Shown here: piece by piece, positions 19,334 to 28,276 of the stretch
Layout: each line of letters starts with the position of its first letter
How positions within the stretch are numbered: position 1 is the stretch's first letter
Assembly: GCF_042432495.1 (NCBI RefSeq)
Contig: NZ_JBHLXC010000012.1
Span: 1-64,000 of the forward strand
Direction: 5' to 3'
Source of the DNA: Pseudochelatococcus lubricantis
GTDB lineage: Bacteria > Pseudomonadota > Alphaproteobacteria > Rhizobiales > Beijerinckiaceae
DNA length: 64,000 bases
The notes under the pieces: generated by a model
Told to the model about the DNA's origin: nothing
The model's database searches: none
The model's input: only the letters and a program-made list of their open reading frames with translations
Made by a program: the position numbers and the translations under genes

Positions 19334-20386
19334 TCAGGGCGCGGGGTTACCGTGGAGCTGGTGCACTGCGTCGATCCGCGCCTCTATTTCCGGCGTGATG
19401 ACGAGCGAGCGCGATGCGAGGTCGGCCTCAAGCTGTTCGAGGCTCGTCGCGCCGATGATGTTCGCGGTCACGAAGGGGCGACTCGTCACCCATGCAATGG
19501 CGAGCTGGGCGGGATCGAGGCCAAAATCACTCGCGATGGCGAGATAGCTGTCTATCGCCTCCGCCGTGCCGGGCTTCTGGTAGCGCTGCCCGCGATCGAA
19601 GAGGGTCACGCGCGCGCCGGCCGGGCGGGCGCCATTCCGATATTTGCCGGTCAGGAAGCCCTGCGCCAGCGGCGAATAGGCCAGCAGGCCCACCTGCTCG
19701 CGCTCGTGGAATTCGGCCAGCCCGTTCTCATAGGTCCGGTTCAGCAGGTTATAGGCGTTCTGCACGCTGACGACGCGGGGCTGCTCTTTTATCTCCGAAA
19801 TGTGCAGGAAACGGGAGACGCCCCAGGCCGTCTCGTTCGAGAGGCCAATGTGGCGCACCTTGCCGGCCCGCACGAGTTCAGCCAGCGCATCGAGCGTTTC
19901 CTCCACCGGCACCTCCGCGCCGTCCCCGCCACGCGAGGGCGCATGGTTACCGCCGCCGAAAAGCGGTAACGGGCGGTTCGGCCAGTGAAGCTGATAGAGA
20001 TCGACATAATCGGTCTGCAGCCGCTTCAGCGAATTGTCGATGGCTTCGTTGATGTTTCTGGCGTCGAGCCGGGGCAGGCTGCCGTCCTTGCGCAGATAGG
20101 TGCGGTCGCTCGGGCCGGAAACCTTGGTGGCGAGAACCACCCGGTCGCGGTTGCCGCGCGCCCTGAGCCACGTGCCGATGATGCGCTCGGTCGATCCCTG
20201 CGTCTCCGCCCGTGGCGGGATGGAATAGTTTTCAGCCGTGTCGATGAAGTTGATGCCGCGGTCGAGGGCGAAGTCGAGCTGCGCATGCCCCTCGGCCTCG
20301 GTGTTCTGCTGGCCCCACGTCATCGTGCCGAGCGCGATGGAGGAAACGCGGATATCGGTACGGCCGAGCTGTCGGTATTCGGTCAT
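19334..20386 (-). CDS. Aldo/keto reductase (Tas-like)
   Basis: The 350-residue protein matches the Tas subgroup of NADP(H)-dependent aldo/keto reductases. It begins MTEYRQLGRTDIRVSSIALG and MTWGQQNTEAEGHAQLDFAL. The catalytic Asp and Tyr are in FIDTAENY, Lys in VVLATKVSG, and His in YVDLYQLHWPN. The C-terminal ANIIGATSLEQLEADL is the usual cofactor-phosphate-binding region. ATG 20386 is preceded by AAAGAG; a longer frame to 20467 is unsupported. It is divergent from the importer and monooxygenase operon, and a 6-7-6 palindrome lies 42-60 bp upstream, so it may belong to the same organosulfur regulon and reduce an aldehyde released by desulfonation. The substrate is inferred. Confidence 0.88.
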   Translation of the reverse strand: MTEYRQLGRTDIRVSSIALGTMTWGQQNTEAEGHAQLDFALDRGINFIDTAENYSIPPRAETQGSTERIIGTWLRARGNRDRVVLATKVSGPSDRTYLRKDGSLPRLDARNINEAIDNSLKRLQTDYVDLYQLHWPNRPLPLFGGGNHAPSRGGDGAEVPVEETLDALAELVRAGKVRHIGLSNETAWGVSRFLHISEIKEQPRVVSVQNAYNLLNRTYENGLAEFHEREQVGLLAYSPLAQGFLTGKYRNGARPAGARVTLFDRGQRYQKPGTAEAIDSYLAIASDFGLDPAQLAIAWVTSRPFVTANIIGATSLEQLEADLASRSLVITPEIEARIDAVHQLHGNPAP

Positions 20387-20427
20387 TTGGGCTCTTTCTG
20401 ATCTCTGCAAGCGCGAATGCGCCAGCA

Positions 20428-20446
20428 GTCTACATACTGAGTAGAC
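20428..20446. promoter_or_regulatory. Palindromic operator candidate GTCTAC-N7-GTAGAC
   Basis: GTCTACATACTGAGTAGAC is a perfect 6-7-6 inverted repeat upstream of the aldo/keto reductase. A closely matching element stands at 34412-34430 upstream of the sulfonate-type binding protein, and weaker ones at 20550-20568 and 39100-39118. Confidence 0.6.
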
Positions 20447-20549
20447 ATAAAAGCCACAATCCACCAACCACCCCCGCAGACAGGAAGAAATCCTTGCCCG
20501 ATCGGCAAAATTTTCTTCCTTCCCATATGGATTTCTTTCATCAGACTTT

Positions 20550-20568
20550 GTCTATCGACAAACTATAA
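20550..20568. promoter_or_regulatory. Weaker operator half-match upstream of the Opp-type importer
   Basis: GTCTAT-CGACAAA-CTATAA keeps the left half and spacing of the RTCTAC-N7-RTAGAC element. It overlaps a second small palindrome, TTTGTCTATCGACAAA (20547-20562), 40 bp before the binding-protein start. Confidence 0.4.
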
Positions 20569-20607
20569 AAATGGTGTGGCGCTGCCGCTACACAAACGGA
20601 GTTTTCA

Positions 20608-22233
20608 ATGACCAGACCCGTCCGCCGTCTCGCGGTGCGATCCATTCCTGCCGCCATGGCGCTTGCCCTTGCCGCGTCGGCGGCTGCGGCGGGCGAGCCC
20701 CGGCAGGGCGGTATCATCCGATACGGCCATTATCAGGAGCCGCCCTGCCTCTACACCGGCTGGGTACAGGCGGGCTATATCCAGCGGCAATATGCCGACA
20801 ACCTCGTCGCGCGCGACCATGACGGCAATATCGTGCCCTGGCTCGCCACGAGCTGGACGGTCTCGAACGACAACCTGACCTATACGTTCAGGATAAAGCC
20901 CGACGTGAAGTTCACCGACGGCACCGTGCTCGACGCGAACGCGATCCTCTACAACTTCAACCGCTGGCTCTCCGATGACCCGGCAAAGGCGAACCGCAAC
21001 GCCAAGCTTTATGTCGCCGAATACATCAGGCAGATCAGCGCGCCCGATCCGCTGACGCTGAAGATCGAGCTGTCGAAGCCCTATCAGCCGCTGCTTACCG
21101 TGCTGGCGACCTACTTCTTCGGCATCCTGTCACCAACGGCCCTGGAAAAGGGGCAGGAGGCGATCTGCGAGAAGCCCATCGGCTCCGGGCCGTTCTATGT
21201 CGACGAGTGGAAGCGTGGCCAGTATGTGGTGCTGAAGCGCAACCCCGACTACAATTCCGCCCCGGCGACAGCGAAGCATCAGGGGCCGGCCCATGTGGAC
21301 GGCATCGTCTGGAAGTTCCTCAAGGACAACACGCTGCGCTATGGCTCGCTGCAGAGTGGCGAGTCGGACGCGATCTATGACGTGCCCGCCGTCTACTGGG
21401 CGGAGGCGCAGAAGAACTACACCATCATTCAGGACATCACCGGCGGCACGCCCACCAGGCTGCAACTGAATACTGCGCGCCCGCCCTTCGACGACGTGCG
21501 CGTGCGCCAGGCCTTCGCCCATGTCTCCGACCGGCGCAAGGCGGTGGAAGTGGCCACCCACGGCTCGATCCCGTACAACGGCAACGGCTCCCTCAGCCAG
21601 AGTTCGCCCGAGCACGTCGGCGCGCTTCACGACAGCTATCCGTACGATCCCGCCGCCGCCAACCGGCTGCTCGACGAGGCCGGCTGGAGCGCGCGGGACC
21701 GCAACGGCGTCCGCCAGAAGGACGGCAAGCCGCTGACGGTGCGCCTGCTCTACGCCGGCGGGTCGCTGCTTTCCGCCGACGCTACGCTCGTGCTCCAGAT
21801 CCTTCAGGATCAGGCGCGCGATGTCGGCTTCGAGGTGGTGCTGAAGCCCATTCCACAGGCCGACTGGTTCGCCGGCAAAGGCCGCACTGTCGACGACTAC
21901 GAGGCGCAGCCCGCCTACTGGGTGGCGTCCTCGGCGGAAATCCTCAAGATTTCGTGGCGTCCGGACGAGGGTGGCGTGATCAACGCCAACAACGCCTCGC
22001 GCTTCCAGCCGCCGGAGCTGTGGAAACTGATCGAGACCGCAGACCGTACCTTCGATGATGCAGAGCGGCTGAAGCTCTATCAGGATGCGCAGCGGCTCAT
22101 CGTGAACAACGCCGCCGTGATCGGCCTGTTTCCGCTGACCTTCACCATCGCGGCACAGCCGAAGCTGCGCGACGTCTGGATTTCCAGCCCGGTGAGCGAG
22201 CCGGTGTTCCACGATGCCTGGTTCGAGGAATGA
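20608..22233 (+). CDS. ABC transporter substrate-binding protein (family 5, Opp/Dpp type)
   Basis: The 541-residue periplasmic protein has a Sec signal peptide (about residues 1-30, ALALAASAAAAGEPRQ). SBP_bac_5 features follow: DNLVARDHDGNIVPWLATSW, YTFRIKPDVKFTDGTVLDA, PYQPLLTVLATYFF and PIGSGPFYVDEWKRGQYVVL. GGAG lies seven bases before the ATG. It opens a five-gene operon with two permeases, a fused double ATPase and an NtaA/DszA-type monooxygenase. That context suggests the cargo is an organosulfur or similar small molecule rather than a peptide. This is inference from the neighbouring enzymes. Confidence 0.9.
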   Translation: MTRPVRRLAVRSIPAAMALALAASAAAAGEPRQGGIIRYGHYQEPPCLYTGWVQAGYIQRQYADNLVARDHDGNIVPWLATSWTVSNDNLTYTFRIKPDVKFTDGTVLDANAILYNFNRWLSDDPAKANRNAKLYVAEYIRQISAPDPLTLKIELSKPYQPLLTVLATYFFGILSPTALEKGQEAICEKPIGSGPFYVDEWKRGQYVVLKRNPDYNSAPATAKHQGPAHVDGIVWKFLKDNTLRYGSLQSGESDAIYDVPAVYWAEAQKNYTIIQDITGGTPTRLQLNTARPPFDDVRVRQAFAHVSDRRKAVEVATHGSIPYNGNGSLSQSSPEHVGALHDSYPYDPAAANRLLDEAGWSARDRNGVRQKDGKPLTVRLLYAGGSLLSADATLVLQILQDQARDVGFEVVLKPIPQADWFAGKGRTVDDYEAQPAYWVASSAEILKISWRPDEGGVINANNASRFQPPELWKLIETADRTFDDAERLKLYQDAQRLIVNNAAVIGLFPLTFTIAAQPKLRDVWISSPVSEPVFHDAWFEE

Positions 22234-22237
22234 GCCG

Positions 22238-23206
22238 ATGAGTGAATCGACGGGTCTTGTGGCCGGTGCGCCCACGCGGGCCGGCAGCGTCAGGGTCGTC
22301 CTGCACCGCCTGCTCGGCGCGATCTTCGTGATCTGGGCCACGGCGAGCATCACCTTTGGCGTGCAGTCCCTCCTGCCGGGCGACCGCGCGGAACTGATGA
22401 TCAACGCGGCCGCCGGCACCTTCACCCAGCCGACCGCCGCGGAACTCGCGGCGGTGAACGCGAAATACGGCTTCGACCGGCCCTTCTGGGAGCAATATCT
22501 GCACTACATCGGGGGCGTGCTTCAGGGCGATCTCGGCGAATCCTACCAGTCGCACCGGCCCGTAACGGAACTCATCGCCGGGCAGATCGCGCCCACTCTC
22601 GCGCTGGCGCTGGCGTGGGCGATCGCCATCGCCATGACGGTCTTCTCCGGCGGGCGCGACGGCCCGGTCGCACGCGCCTTCGGCGGCTTTCAGGTCATCA
22701 AGGCCGTCGCGCCGCCCTACTGGATCGGTACCATCCTGCTCGCCGTCTTCGCCATCCATCTGCGCTGGGTTCCGGTCGAAGGCGGCGGCGGCCTGCAGGG
22801 ACTCATCCTGCCGTCGCTGGCGCTCGCCATCCCGCTCTCGGGCTTCATCGGCCAGATCATCCGCGCGGAGTTCGGACGGGTGCTGGAGCAGCCCTTCGTC
22901 ACTTCAGCCCGGATGAGGGGCATGGGCAACCTCGCCGTGCGCCTGCGCCATGTGCTGCGCCATGCCGTGCTGCCGGGCATCACGCTGTCCGGCTGGGCGC
23001 TCGGCTCTCTCTTCTCCGGCGCGGCGGTCATCGAGACGGTTTTCGCGCGGCCCGGCATCGGCGGCCTGCTGGTGACCGGCACCGCGACGCGGGACATCCC
23101 ACTGGTGACGGGCATCATCATCGCCTCCGCGGCGGCCTATGTCATCGCCAACCTGATCGTCGACCTGCTCTATCCCATCATCGACCCGAGGCTGAAACAA
23201 TCATGA
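22238..23206 (+). CDS. ABC transporter permease (DppB/OppB type)
   Basis: This 322-residue inner-membrane protein has about six membrane segments. RVVLHRLLGAIFVIWATASITFG is the first, then a periplasmic stretch with LLPGDRAELMI and KYGFDRPFWEQYLHYIGGVLQGDLG that marks the DppB family. The EAA loop reads ARMRGMGNLAVRLRHVLRHAVLP. ATG 22238 comes four bases after the binding-protein stop. Its stop overlaps the next permease start (23203) by four bases. It forms the heterodimeric channel with the following permease. Confidence 0.9.
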   Translation: MSESTGLVAGAPTRAGSVRVVLHRLLGAIFVIWATASITFGVQSLLPGDRAELMINAAAGTFTQPTAAELAAVNAKYGFDRPFWEQYLHYIGGVLQGDLGESYQSHRPVTELIAGQIAPTLALALAWAIAIAMTVFSGGRDGPVARAFGGFQVIKAVAPPYWIGTILLAVFAIHLRWVPVEGGGGLQGLILPSLALAIPLSGFIGQIIRAEFGRVLEQPFVTSARMRGMGNLAVRLRHVLRHAVLPGITLSGWALGSLFSGAAVIETVFARPGIGGLLVTGTATRDIPLVTGIIIASAAAYVIANLIVDLLYPIIDPRLKQS

Positions 23207-24102
23207 CCAAGCCCGCCGATCAACTTTCCGTCTATCCGCAGACACTCGTCGGGGACCAGTTCCTCCGGTTCCTGCCTTCCGCGGACGTGCTGCGGACGGT
23301 GCCGGCCACCGTTTATGCGGCGGGCGCGGTCGTGGCGTTCTTCCTCGTCGCGGCGGTGGCGCCTTCACTGCTGCAGACGCACGACCCCTTCCGCACCGAT
23401 CTCTACGCCACGCTGCAGTCGCCGTCCCTCGACCATTTCTTCGGCACGGACCAGTCGGGGCGAGATCTCTATTCGCGCGTCGTCCAGGGCACGGGGCAGT
23501 CGCTCGCGATCGGCCTCGGCGCCATAGGGCTGAGCATCGGCATCGCGCTGCTCGTCGGCGTCACGGCGGGCCTTGCGGGACGGCGGACGGATGCGGCGCT
23601 GAGCCGTTTTCTCGATGTCCTGCTCGCCTTCCCGAACCTGTTTCTGGCGCTGCTTTTTGTCGCCGTGTTCGGCGCGACGACCACGACGCTCATCGTTTCC
23701 GTGGGCCTGGGCTGCGCGCCGGGCTATGCGCGGCTGATCCGGGGGCAGTTTCTCGTCGTGCGCAACTCGGGCTACGTCGAGGCGGCACGCGCTCTTGGTC
23801 ATCCTTACGGGCGGATCGTGCGCCAGCATATTTTCCCCAATGCCATGCGCCCGCTGATCGTGATGATTACCATGGGCGTCGGCCAGACCATCGTCTGGGC
23901 ATCGAGCCTCGCCTTTCTCGGCCTCGGCGTGGCGCCGCCCTCGCCGGAATGGGGCGCGCTGCTCGACGCCGGGCGCAATTACGTCACCGTTGCCTGGTGG
24001 CTGGAGGTGATGCCGGGCTTCGCCATCATCCTTTTCGCCCTGTCGGTCACGGTAATAGGCCAGCATCTTCAGGACCGGCTGGAAGGGCGGGTCAACCCAT
24101 GA
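23203..24102 (+). CDS. ABC transporter permease (DppC/OppC type)
   Basis: The 299-residue protein has an N-terminal membrane segment (VPATVYAAGAVVAFFLVAAVA), then HDPFRTDLYATLQSPSLDHFF and GTDQSGRDLYSRVVQGTGQS, the typical DppC entry. The EAA loop is EAARALGHPYGRIVRQHIFPN. The region 22615-23202 in the same frame has no function; the real start is ATG 23203, overlapping the previous stop. The stop at 24102 overlaps the ATPase start at 24099 (ATGA), showing tight coupling. Confidence 0.9.
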   Translation: MTKPADQLSVYPQTLVGDQFLRFLPSADVLRTVPATVYAAGAVVAFFLVAAVAPSLLQTHDPFRTDLYATLQSPSLDHFFGTDQSGRDLYSRVVQGTGQSLAIGLGAIGLSIGIALLVGVTAGLAGRRTDAALSRFLDVLLAFPNLFLALLFVAVFGATTTTLIVSVGLGCAPGYARLIRGQFLVVRNSGYVEAARALGHPYGRIVRQHIFPNAMRPLIVMITMGVGQTIVWASSLAFLGLGVAPPSPEWGALLDAGRNYVTVAWWLEVMPGFAIILFALSVTVIGQHLQDRLEGRVNP

Positions 24103-25811
24103 CCGCGCGTGATCCTCTGCTGCATCGGGCAGCAAACGCCACTGCCACCCCGCTGCTGACCGTGGAGCGGCTGCGCGTTGGCTTCGGGCGGGATCCGGCG
24201 GCGGCCGGCGCCGTCGTCAAGGGCATCTCCTTCGCGCTGGAGCCCGGCCGCTGCCTCGCCATCGTGGGCGAGTCGGGTTCGGGCAAGAGCGTCACCGCCC
24301 GCAGCCTCGTGGGCCTGACGGGCCGCAACGCCACGGTGCAAGCGGAGAGGCTCGCCTTCTCCGGCCGCGACCTCACCCGCTATGGCGAGCGCGACTGGCA
24401 GCGGCTGCGCGGACGCGACATCGGCTTCGTCCTTCAGGACGCGCTCGTCTCGCTCGACCAGCTCCGCCCGGTGGGCGACGAAGTCGGCGAGGGCCTGCGC
24501 ATCCACCGTGTGATTCGCAGCCGCGAGGAACAGGAAACCCGAGTCGTCGAGCTGCTGCGCCTCGTCGGCGTGCCGGAGCCAGAGGTGAAGGCTCGGCAGC
24601 TGCCGCACGAGCTTTCCGGCGGTCAGCGCCAGCGCGCCCTGATCGCCTCCGCGCTGGCGCTCGATCCCGCGCTGCTGATCGCGGACGAGCCGACGACGGC
24701 GCTCGACGTCACCGTGCAGGCGCAGATCCTCGACCTGCTGGAAGCGACCAGGAACCGGGGAAAGGCGCTGATCCTCATCAGCCACGATCTCTCCGTCGTC
24801 TCGCGCATGGCCGACGAGGTGATCGTCATGCGCCACGGCGAGGTGGTGGAACAGGCGCCGGTGGCGACCCTCTTCTCCGCCCCCCGGCACGAATACACGC
24901 GCCGGCTGCTCGACGCGATCCCGGCGGCGCATACGCGCGGCACGCGGCTCGCCCCCGCCTCCGCCCCCCGCCTCACGGCGGATGCCGCGCACTGGCGCCG
25001 GCGGGGCGGCGACACGCCCGGCCCCGTGCTGGAAGGGCGCGACCTCGTGAAACGCTTCCGCGGGCCGGACGGTCAGTGGCGCACGGTGGTGCGGGGCGTG
25101 AATTTTTCGCTGGCACAGGGCGAGACGTTGGGCATCGTCGGCGAGTCCGGCTCCGGCAAGTCCACCACGGCGCGGCTGGCGCTGGCGCTCGACAGGCCGG
25201 ACGAAGGCACCGTGCGCCTTCTGGGGCGCGACTGGAGCGCGCTCGACGAAGCCGGACGGCGGCCATTGCGGCGCGAGATATCCGTGGTCTATCAGGACCC
25301 TCTGAGTTCCTTCGACCCGCGCTGGACGGTGGAGCGCATCGTCGGCGATGCGCTCGCCGGCGGTGCCGCCGGCTTCGGGCGCGATGCTCAGATCGACGAA
25401 CTGCTCGAACTTGTCGGGCTCGGCAAGGCGCACCGGCGCCGGCGGCCGCTCGAACTTTCCGGCGGCCAGCGGCAGCGTGTGGCCATCGCCCGCGCCATGG
25501 CTCCCCGCCCCCGCATCATCGTCTGCGACGAACCGGTCTCGGCGCTCGACGTCTCCATTCAGGCGCAGATCCTCGACCTGCTCGGCGATCTCAAGGCCGC
25601 GCTTGGCGTGAGCTACCTCTTCATCTCCCACGATCTCGGCGTGATCCGGCATCTGAGCGACCGCGTGCTGGTCATGCGCAACGGCGAGGTGGTGGAGGAG
25701 GGAACGGCCGATGCCATCTTCGACGCCCCCCAGCAGGACTACACACGCGAACTCGTCTCGGCGGTCCTGCACGACCGCCTGCCCCGCATCAAAGGAACCT
25801 CGCATGGCTGA
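24099..25811 (+). CDS. Fused double ABC ATPase (DppD-DppF type)
   Basis: The 570-residue protein holds two complete nucleotide-binding domains. Domain 1 has Walker A GESGSGKS near residue 56, signature LSGGQRQRA near 172 and Walker B ALLIADEPTTALD. Domain 2 has GESGSGKST near 348, LSGGQRQRV near 453 and IIVCDEPVSALD near 475. Each ends with the oligopeptide-family segment (FSAPRHEYTRRLLDAIP; FDAPQQDYTRELVSAV). It energises uptake by the two permeases; a single fused chain replaces separate DppD and DppF subunits. The last eight bases overlap the start of the monooxygenase. Confidence 0.92.
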   Translation: MTARDPLLHRAANATATPLLTVERLRVGFGRDPAAAGAVVKGISFALEPGRCLAIVGESGSGKSVTARSLVGLTGRNATVQAERLAFSGRDLTRYGERDWQRLRGRDIGFVLQDALVSLDQLRPVGDEVGEGLRIHRVIRSREEQETRVVELLRLVGVPEPEVKARQLPHELSGGQRQRALIASALALDPALLIADEPTTALDVTVQAQILDLLEATRNRGKALILISHDLSVVSRMADEVIVMRHGEVVEQAPVATLFSAPRHEYTRRLLDAIPAAHTRGTRLAPASAPRLTADAAHWRRRGGDTPGPVLEGRDLVKRFRGPDGQWRTVVRGVNFSLAQGETLGIVGESGSGKSTTARLALALDRPDEGTVRLLGRDWSALDEAGRRPLRREISVVYQDPLSSFDPRWTVERIVGDALAGGAAGFGRDAQIDELLELVGLGKAHRRRRPLELSGGQRQRVAIARAMAPRPRIIVCDEPVSALDVSIQAQILDLLGDLKAALGVSYLFISHDLGVIRHLSDRVLVMRNGEVVEEGTADAIFDAPQQDYTRELVSAVLHDRLPRIKGTSHG

Positions 25812-27204
25812 GCTTCACTTCAACGCCTTCGTCATGAACACCGTCTCTCACATCCAGCACGGCCTCTGGCGGCATCCGGAAGCGAAGCAGGCGGATTTCG
25901 ACGATATCGACACCTGGATCGAGCTGGCGCGGACACTGGAGGAAGGCCTGTTCGACGCGATCTTCTTCGCCGACGTGGTCGGGCTCTACGGCCCGCTCGG
26001 CGGCAGCTACGAGGTGAACGCGCGCGAGGGGCTGCAGATACCCAACCATGACCCCTCCGCGCTCATCTCGGCGCTTGCTGTCAGCACCGAGCACCTGGGC
26101 CTTGCCTTCACCTCCTCCGTCCTGCAGGCGCACCCCTTCGAATTCGCGCGGCGGGTGTCGACGCTCGACCACGTGGCACGTGGGCGCGTGGCGTGGAACA
26201 TCGTCACCAGCACGCAGGAGAACGCGGCCCGCAACTTCGGCCACGAGCGGCTCACCGAGCATGACGAGCGATATGCCTGGGCCGAAGAATATCTCGAAGT
26301 CGTCTACAAACTATGGGAAGGCTCGTGGGAGGACGGCGCGCTCCTGAAGGACCGCGCCCGGGGCGTGTTCTCCGATGCCTCGCGCATCCACAAGATCAAC
26401 CACGTCGGGCCGCGCTACCGGGTGGAGGGGCCGCACCTGCCCGCCCCTTCCCCGCAGCGCACGCCCTTCCTGTTCCAGGCCGGTTCGTCGCCCGCCGGGC
26501 GCGCCTTCGCGGCCCGCCACGCCGAGGCGCAGTTCATTACGCCGCCCTCGCCCGAAGCCGCCGCCGGCCTGATCCGCGAGACGCGCGACCTCGCCCGCGC
26601 GGCCGGGCGGCGGGGCGAGGACATCAAGTTCTTTCAGGGGTTCTCTTTCGTCATAGGCTCCACCGATGAGGAGGCGCGGCGCAAGGAGGAAGATCTCGAA
26701 CGCTTCATCAGCGTCGACGGCTTTCTCGCCCATACCAATCTGGGCGTCTCGCAGGACACGGGCGAACCCTATCCGCCGGAGACGCCGCTCGTCGAGGTGA
26801 GGACCAACGGAGGGCGCAGCCAGATCGAGTGGCTGCGCCAGCGCAACCCCGGCCGCGAGCCCACTGTGGGCGATCTCGGTGCGCTGGTGGCCCGGCGTCA
26901 TCCGCGCCTCGTCGGCACGCCGGAGCGGATCGCCGACGAACTCCAGCGCTGGCAGGAGGCCGGCATCGACGGCGTGAATCTCATCAACTGGACGCTGACG
27001 CCATCGTACCGGGAGTTCAACGAATACCTGCTGCCGGTGCTGCAGAAGCGCGGCCTCGCCAAGCGGGAATATGGCAAGGGCACGCTGCGTGCCAGGTTCT
27101 TCGGCCACGACCGGCTGCCGGACCGCCATCCCGCCGCGCGCTGGCGCGGCGCATTTTCCCGCCCCGCCGCGGCGCCGGCTCCCGCCCTCGCCGAAACCGT
27201 GTGA
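25804..27204 (+). CDS. NtaA/SnaA/DszA-family FMNH2-dependent monooxygenase
   Basis: This 466-residue bacterial-luciferase-fold protein carries family hallmarks: LHFNAFVMNTVSHIQHGLWRHP, FDAIFFADVVGLYG, YEVNAREGLQIPNHDPSALI, RGRVAWNIVTSTQENAARNFG and FLFQAGSSPAGRAFAARHAE. Members split C-N or C-S bonds (nitrilotriacetate, dibenzothiophene sulfone) using FMNH2 from a separate reductase and O2. Its translation start overlaps the importer ATPase by eight bases, so uptake and cleavage are coupled. The C-terminal ~25 residues are Pro/Ala-rich. No flavin reductase gene was recognised in the window. The substrate is unknown. Confidence 0.9.
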   Translation: MAELHFNAFVMNTVSHIQHGLWRHPEAKQADFDDIDTWIELARTLEEGLFDAIFFADVVGLYGPLGGSYEVNAREGLQIPNHDPSALISALAVSTEHLGLAFTSSVLQAHPFEFARRVSTLDHVARGRVAWNIVTSTQENAARNFGHERLTEHDERYAWAEEYLEVVYKLWEGSWEDGALLKDRARGVFSDASRIHKINHVGPRYRVEGPHLPAPSPQRTPFLFQAGSSPAGRAFAARHAEAQFITPPSPEAAAGLIRETRDLARAAGRRGEDIKFFQGFSFVIGSTDEEARRKEEDLERFISVDGFLAHTNLGVSQDTGEPYPPETPLVEVRTNGGRSQIEWLRQRNPGREPTVGDLGALVARRHPRLVGTPERIADELQRWQEAGIDGVNLINWTLTPSYREFNEYLLPVLQKRGLAKREYGKGTLRARFFGHDRLPDRHPAARWRGAFSRPAAAPAPALAETV

Positions 27205-27236
27205 AGGATAAGCGGGCAACATCGAAACGACTTCCG

Positions 27237-27270
27237 GAGCGGCACCGCCTGAAACGGTGCCGCTCAACTT
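27237..27270 (+). terminator. Terminator of the importer/monooxygenase operon
   Basis: An 11-bp perfect stem (27237-27247 with 27255-27265, seven-base loop) is followed by AACTTTTC, 33 bp past the monooxygenase stop. Confidence 0.8.
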
Positions 27271-27832
27271 TTCATCGGCCGGCTCTCCCGCCGTCGTGGC
27301 CGCAGGCCCTCCTGAAAGCGCCCCTTGCGCGTCCAGACCCTATCCGCGGTCTCCGGGCAACCTTCCAAACAGGAACGGCAGAGATTCCGAAGACATGCCC
27401 CATGGCCCCCGAACGGTTCCGGAGCAGCGGGAAGCAGATGACAGGTCACTCGGACGAAATTCGAAGCTGCGCCCCGCGGTATCAGGGGCGCTTCGGCGCG
27501 CCTGTGAGCGACATGTCGGCTCATCGAGGCGGACCGGCGCCGCGTGATTCCCACGGAGGGGTGGCGTTGCTCAGCGTGGAAGTATACGCGGGCGAGCGGA
27601 TGGCGCGCACGCTTCTTTGAGAACTATATTGGAAATATAATATTTAAAAAAATTTATCGTTACTACACAGATGTATCAGAATGTAATTTGTAATTACTAA
27701 AAACTTACAAAAATTTCATATATCCTGCCTTGCTATCCATGCACCGACCCAATAATCCCCTTTAGACGGTTTCTTTCACAGCGGCCGGATGTATTCGGCC
27801 GGCCCCTGTTTTCATTGAAAGCGGAGCAAGCG
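27271..27832. other. Intergenic region with a very AT-rich tract
   Basis: The first ~330 bp (to 27600) are GC-rich with only unsupported short frames. From about 27618 to 27725 the sequence becomes strongly AT-rich, unlike anything else nearby, and then returns to normal 100 bp before the RcnB-like gene. A small imperfect hairpin (GCCGGATGTATTCGGC) lies near 27783-27798. Confidence 0.5.
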
Positions 27833-28165
27833 ATGCTGCACAAGACGACGCTTATGTTATCTCTCTGCCTGATACCCGCCGCCACTTTCGCGGCGCCGGC
27901 GGGCGCGCCCTCCCGGTCGGAGGGCGCCGGGGCGCAGATACTGGCCCAGCAGCAGCGAACTCCCGCGACGCCGCGCGCGTCGACGCCACGGACTTTCGCC
28001 CGCGGGGAAGTATTGCCGGAGGCCTACCGCGCCAAGCCAGTGAAAAACCCCTATCATCAGGGGCTGACGCCACCCAAGCGCACCCAGCAGTGGGTGCAGG
28101 TCGGCCGCAGCTTCTACCTGATCGACCGCGCCAACGGAGAAGTCGCCGACCGCGTCGATCCGTAA
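27833..28165 (+). CDS. RcnB-like small periplasmic protein
   Basis: The 110-residue product has a clear signal peptide (HKTTLMLSLCLIPAATFAAP). The C-terminal half carries RGEVLPEAYR, then Y..GLTPPKRTQQWVQVGRSFYLID..NGEV. This corresponds to the RcnB family pattern (GxxLPxxYR....GL.PPP....W.RVG..Y.LI....G.I) of small periplasmic proteins, one of which modulates nickel/cobalt export in E. coli. ATG 27833 was chosen over an upstream ATG because GGAG lies seven bases before it. It stands alone, convergent with pseudoazurin. Most alphaproteobacterial members have no proven metal role. Confidence 0.7.
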   Translation: MLHKTTLMLSLCLIPAATFAAPAGAPSRSEGAGAQILAQQQRTPATPRASTPRTFARGEVLPEAYRAKPVKNPYHQGLTPPKRTQQWVQVGRSFYLIDRANGEVADRVDP

Positions 28166-28180
28166 GGCCGCACAACCCGG

Positions 28181-28254
28181 CCCGGGCGGCCTCAGCGCCC
28201 GAAGCCGCCCGGGCTGGTAGAATACGCCACGCCCGCCCGGTATCCCGGACGGGC
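28181..28254. terminator. Pair of GC-rich hairpins between convergent genes
   Basis: Hairpin one is a 10-bp perfect stem (28181-28190 with 28204-28213). Hairpin two is 28231-28240 with 28245-28254, one mismatch. They lie between the stops of the RcnB-like gene and pseudoazurin and probably act as terminators in both directions, though T-runs are weak. Confidence 0.55.
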
Positions 28255-28276
28255 GACAGCGGTTGCCCGATGAGCG

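Noticed and set aside
22615..24102. 495-residue permease with long N-terminal extension
   Set aside because: The N-terminal ~196 codons are a shadow of the first permease. The true start is ATG 23203, overlapping the previous stop.
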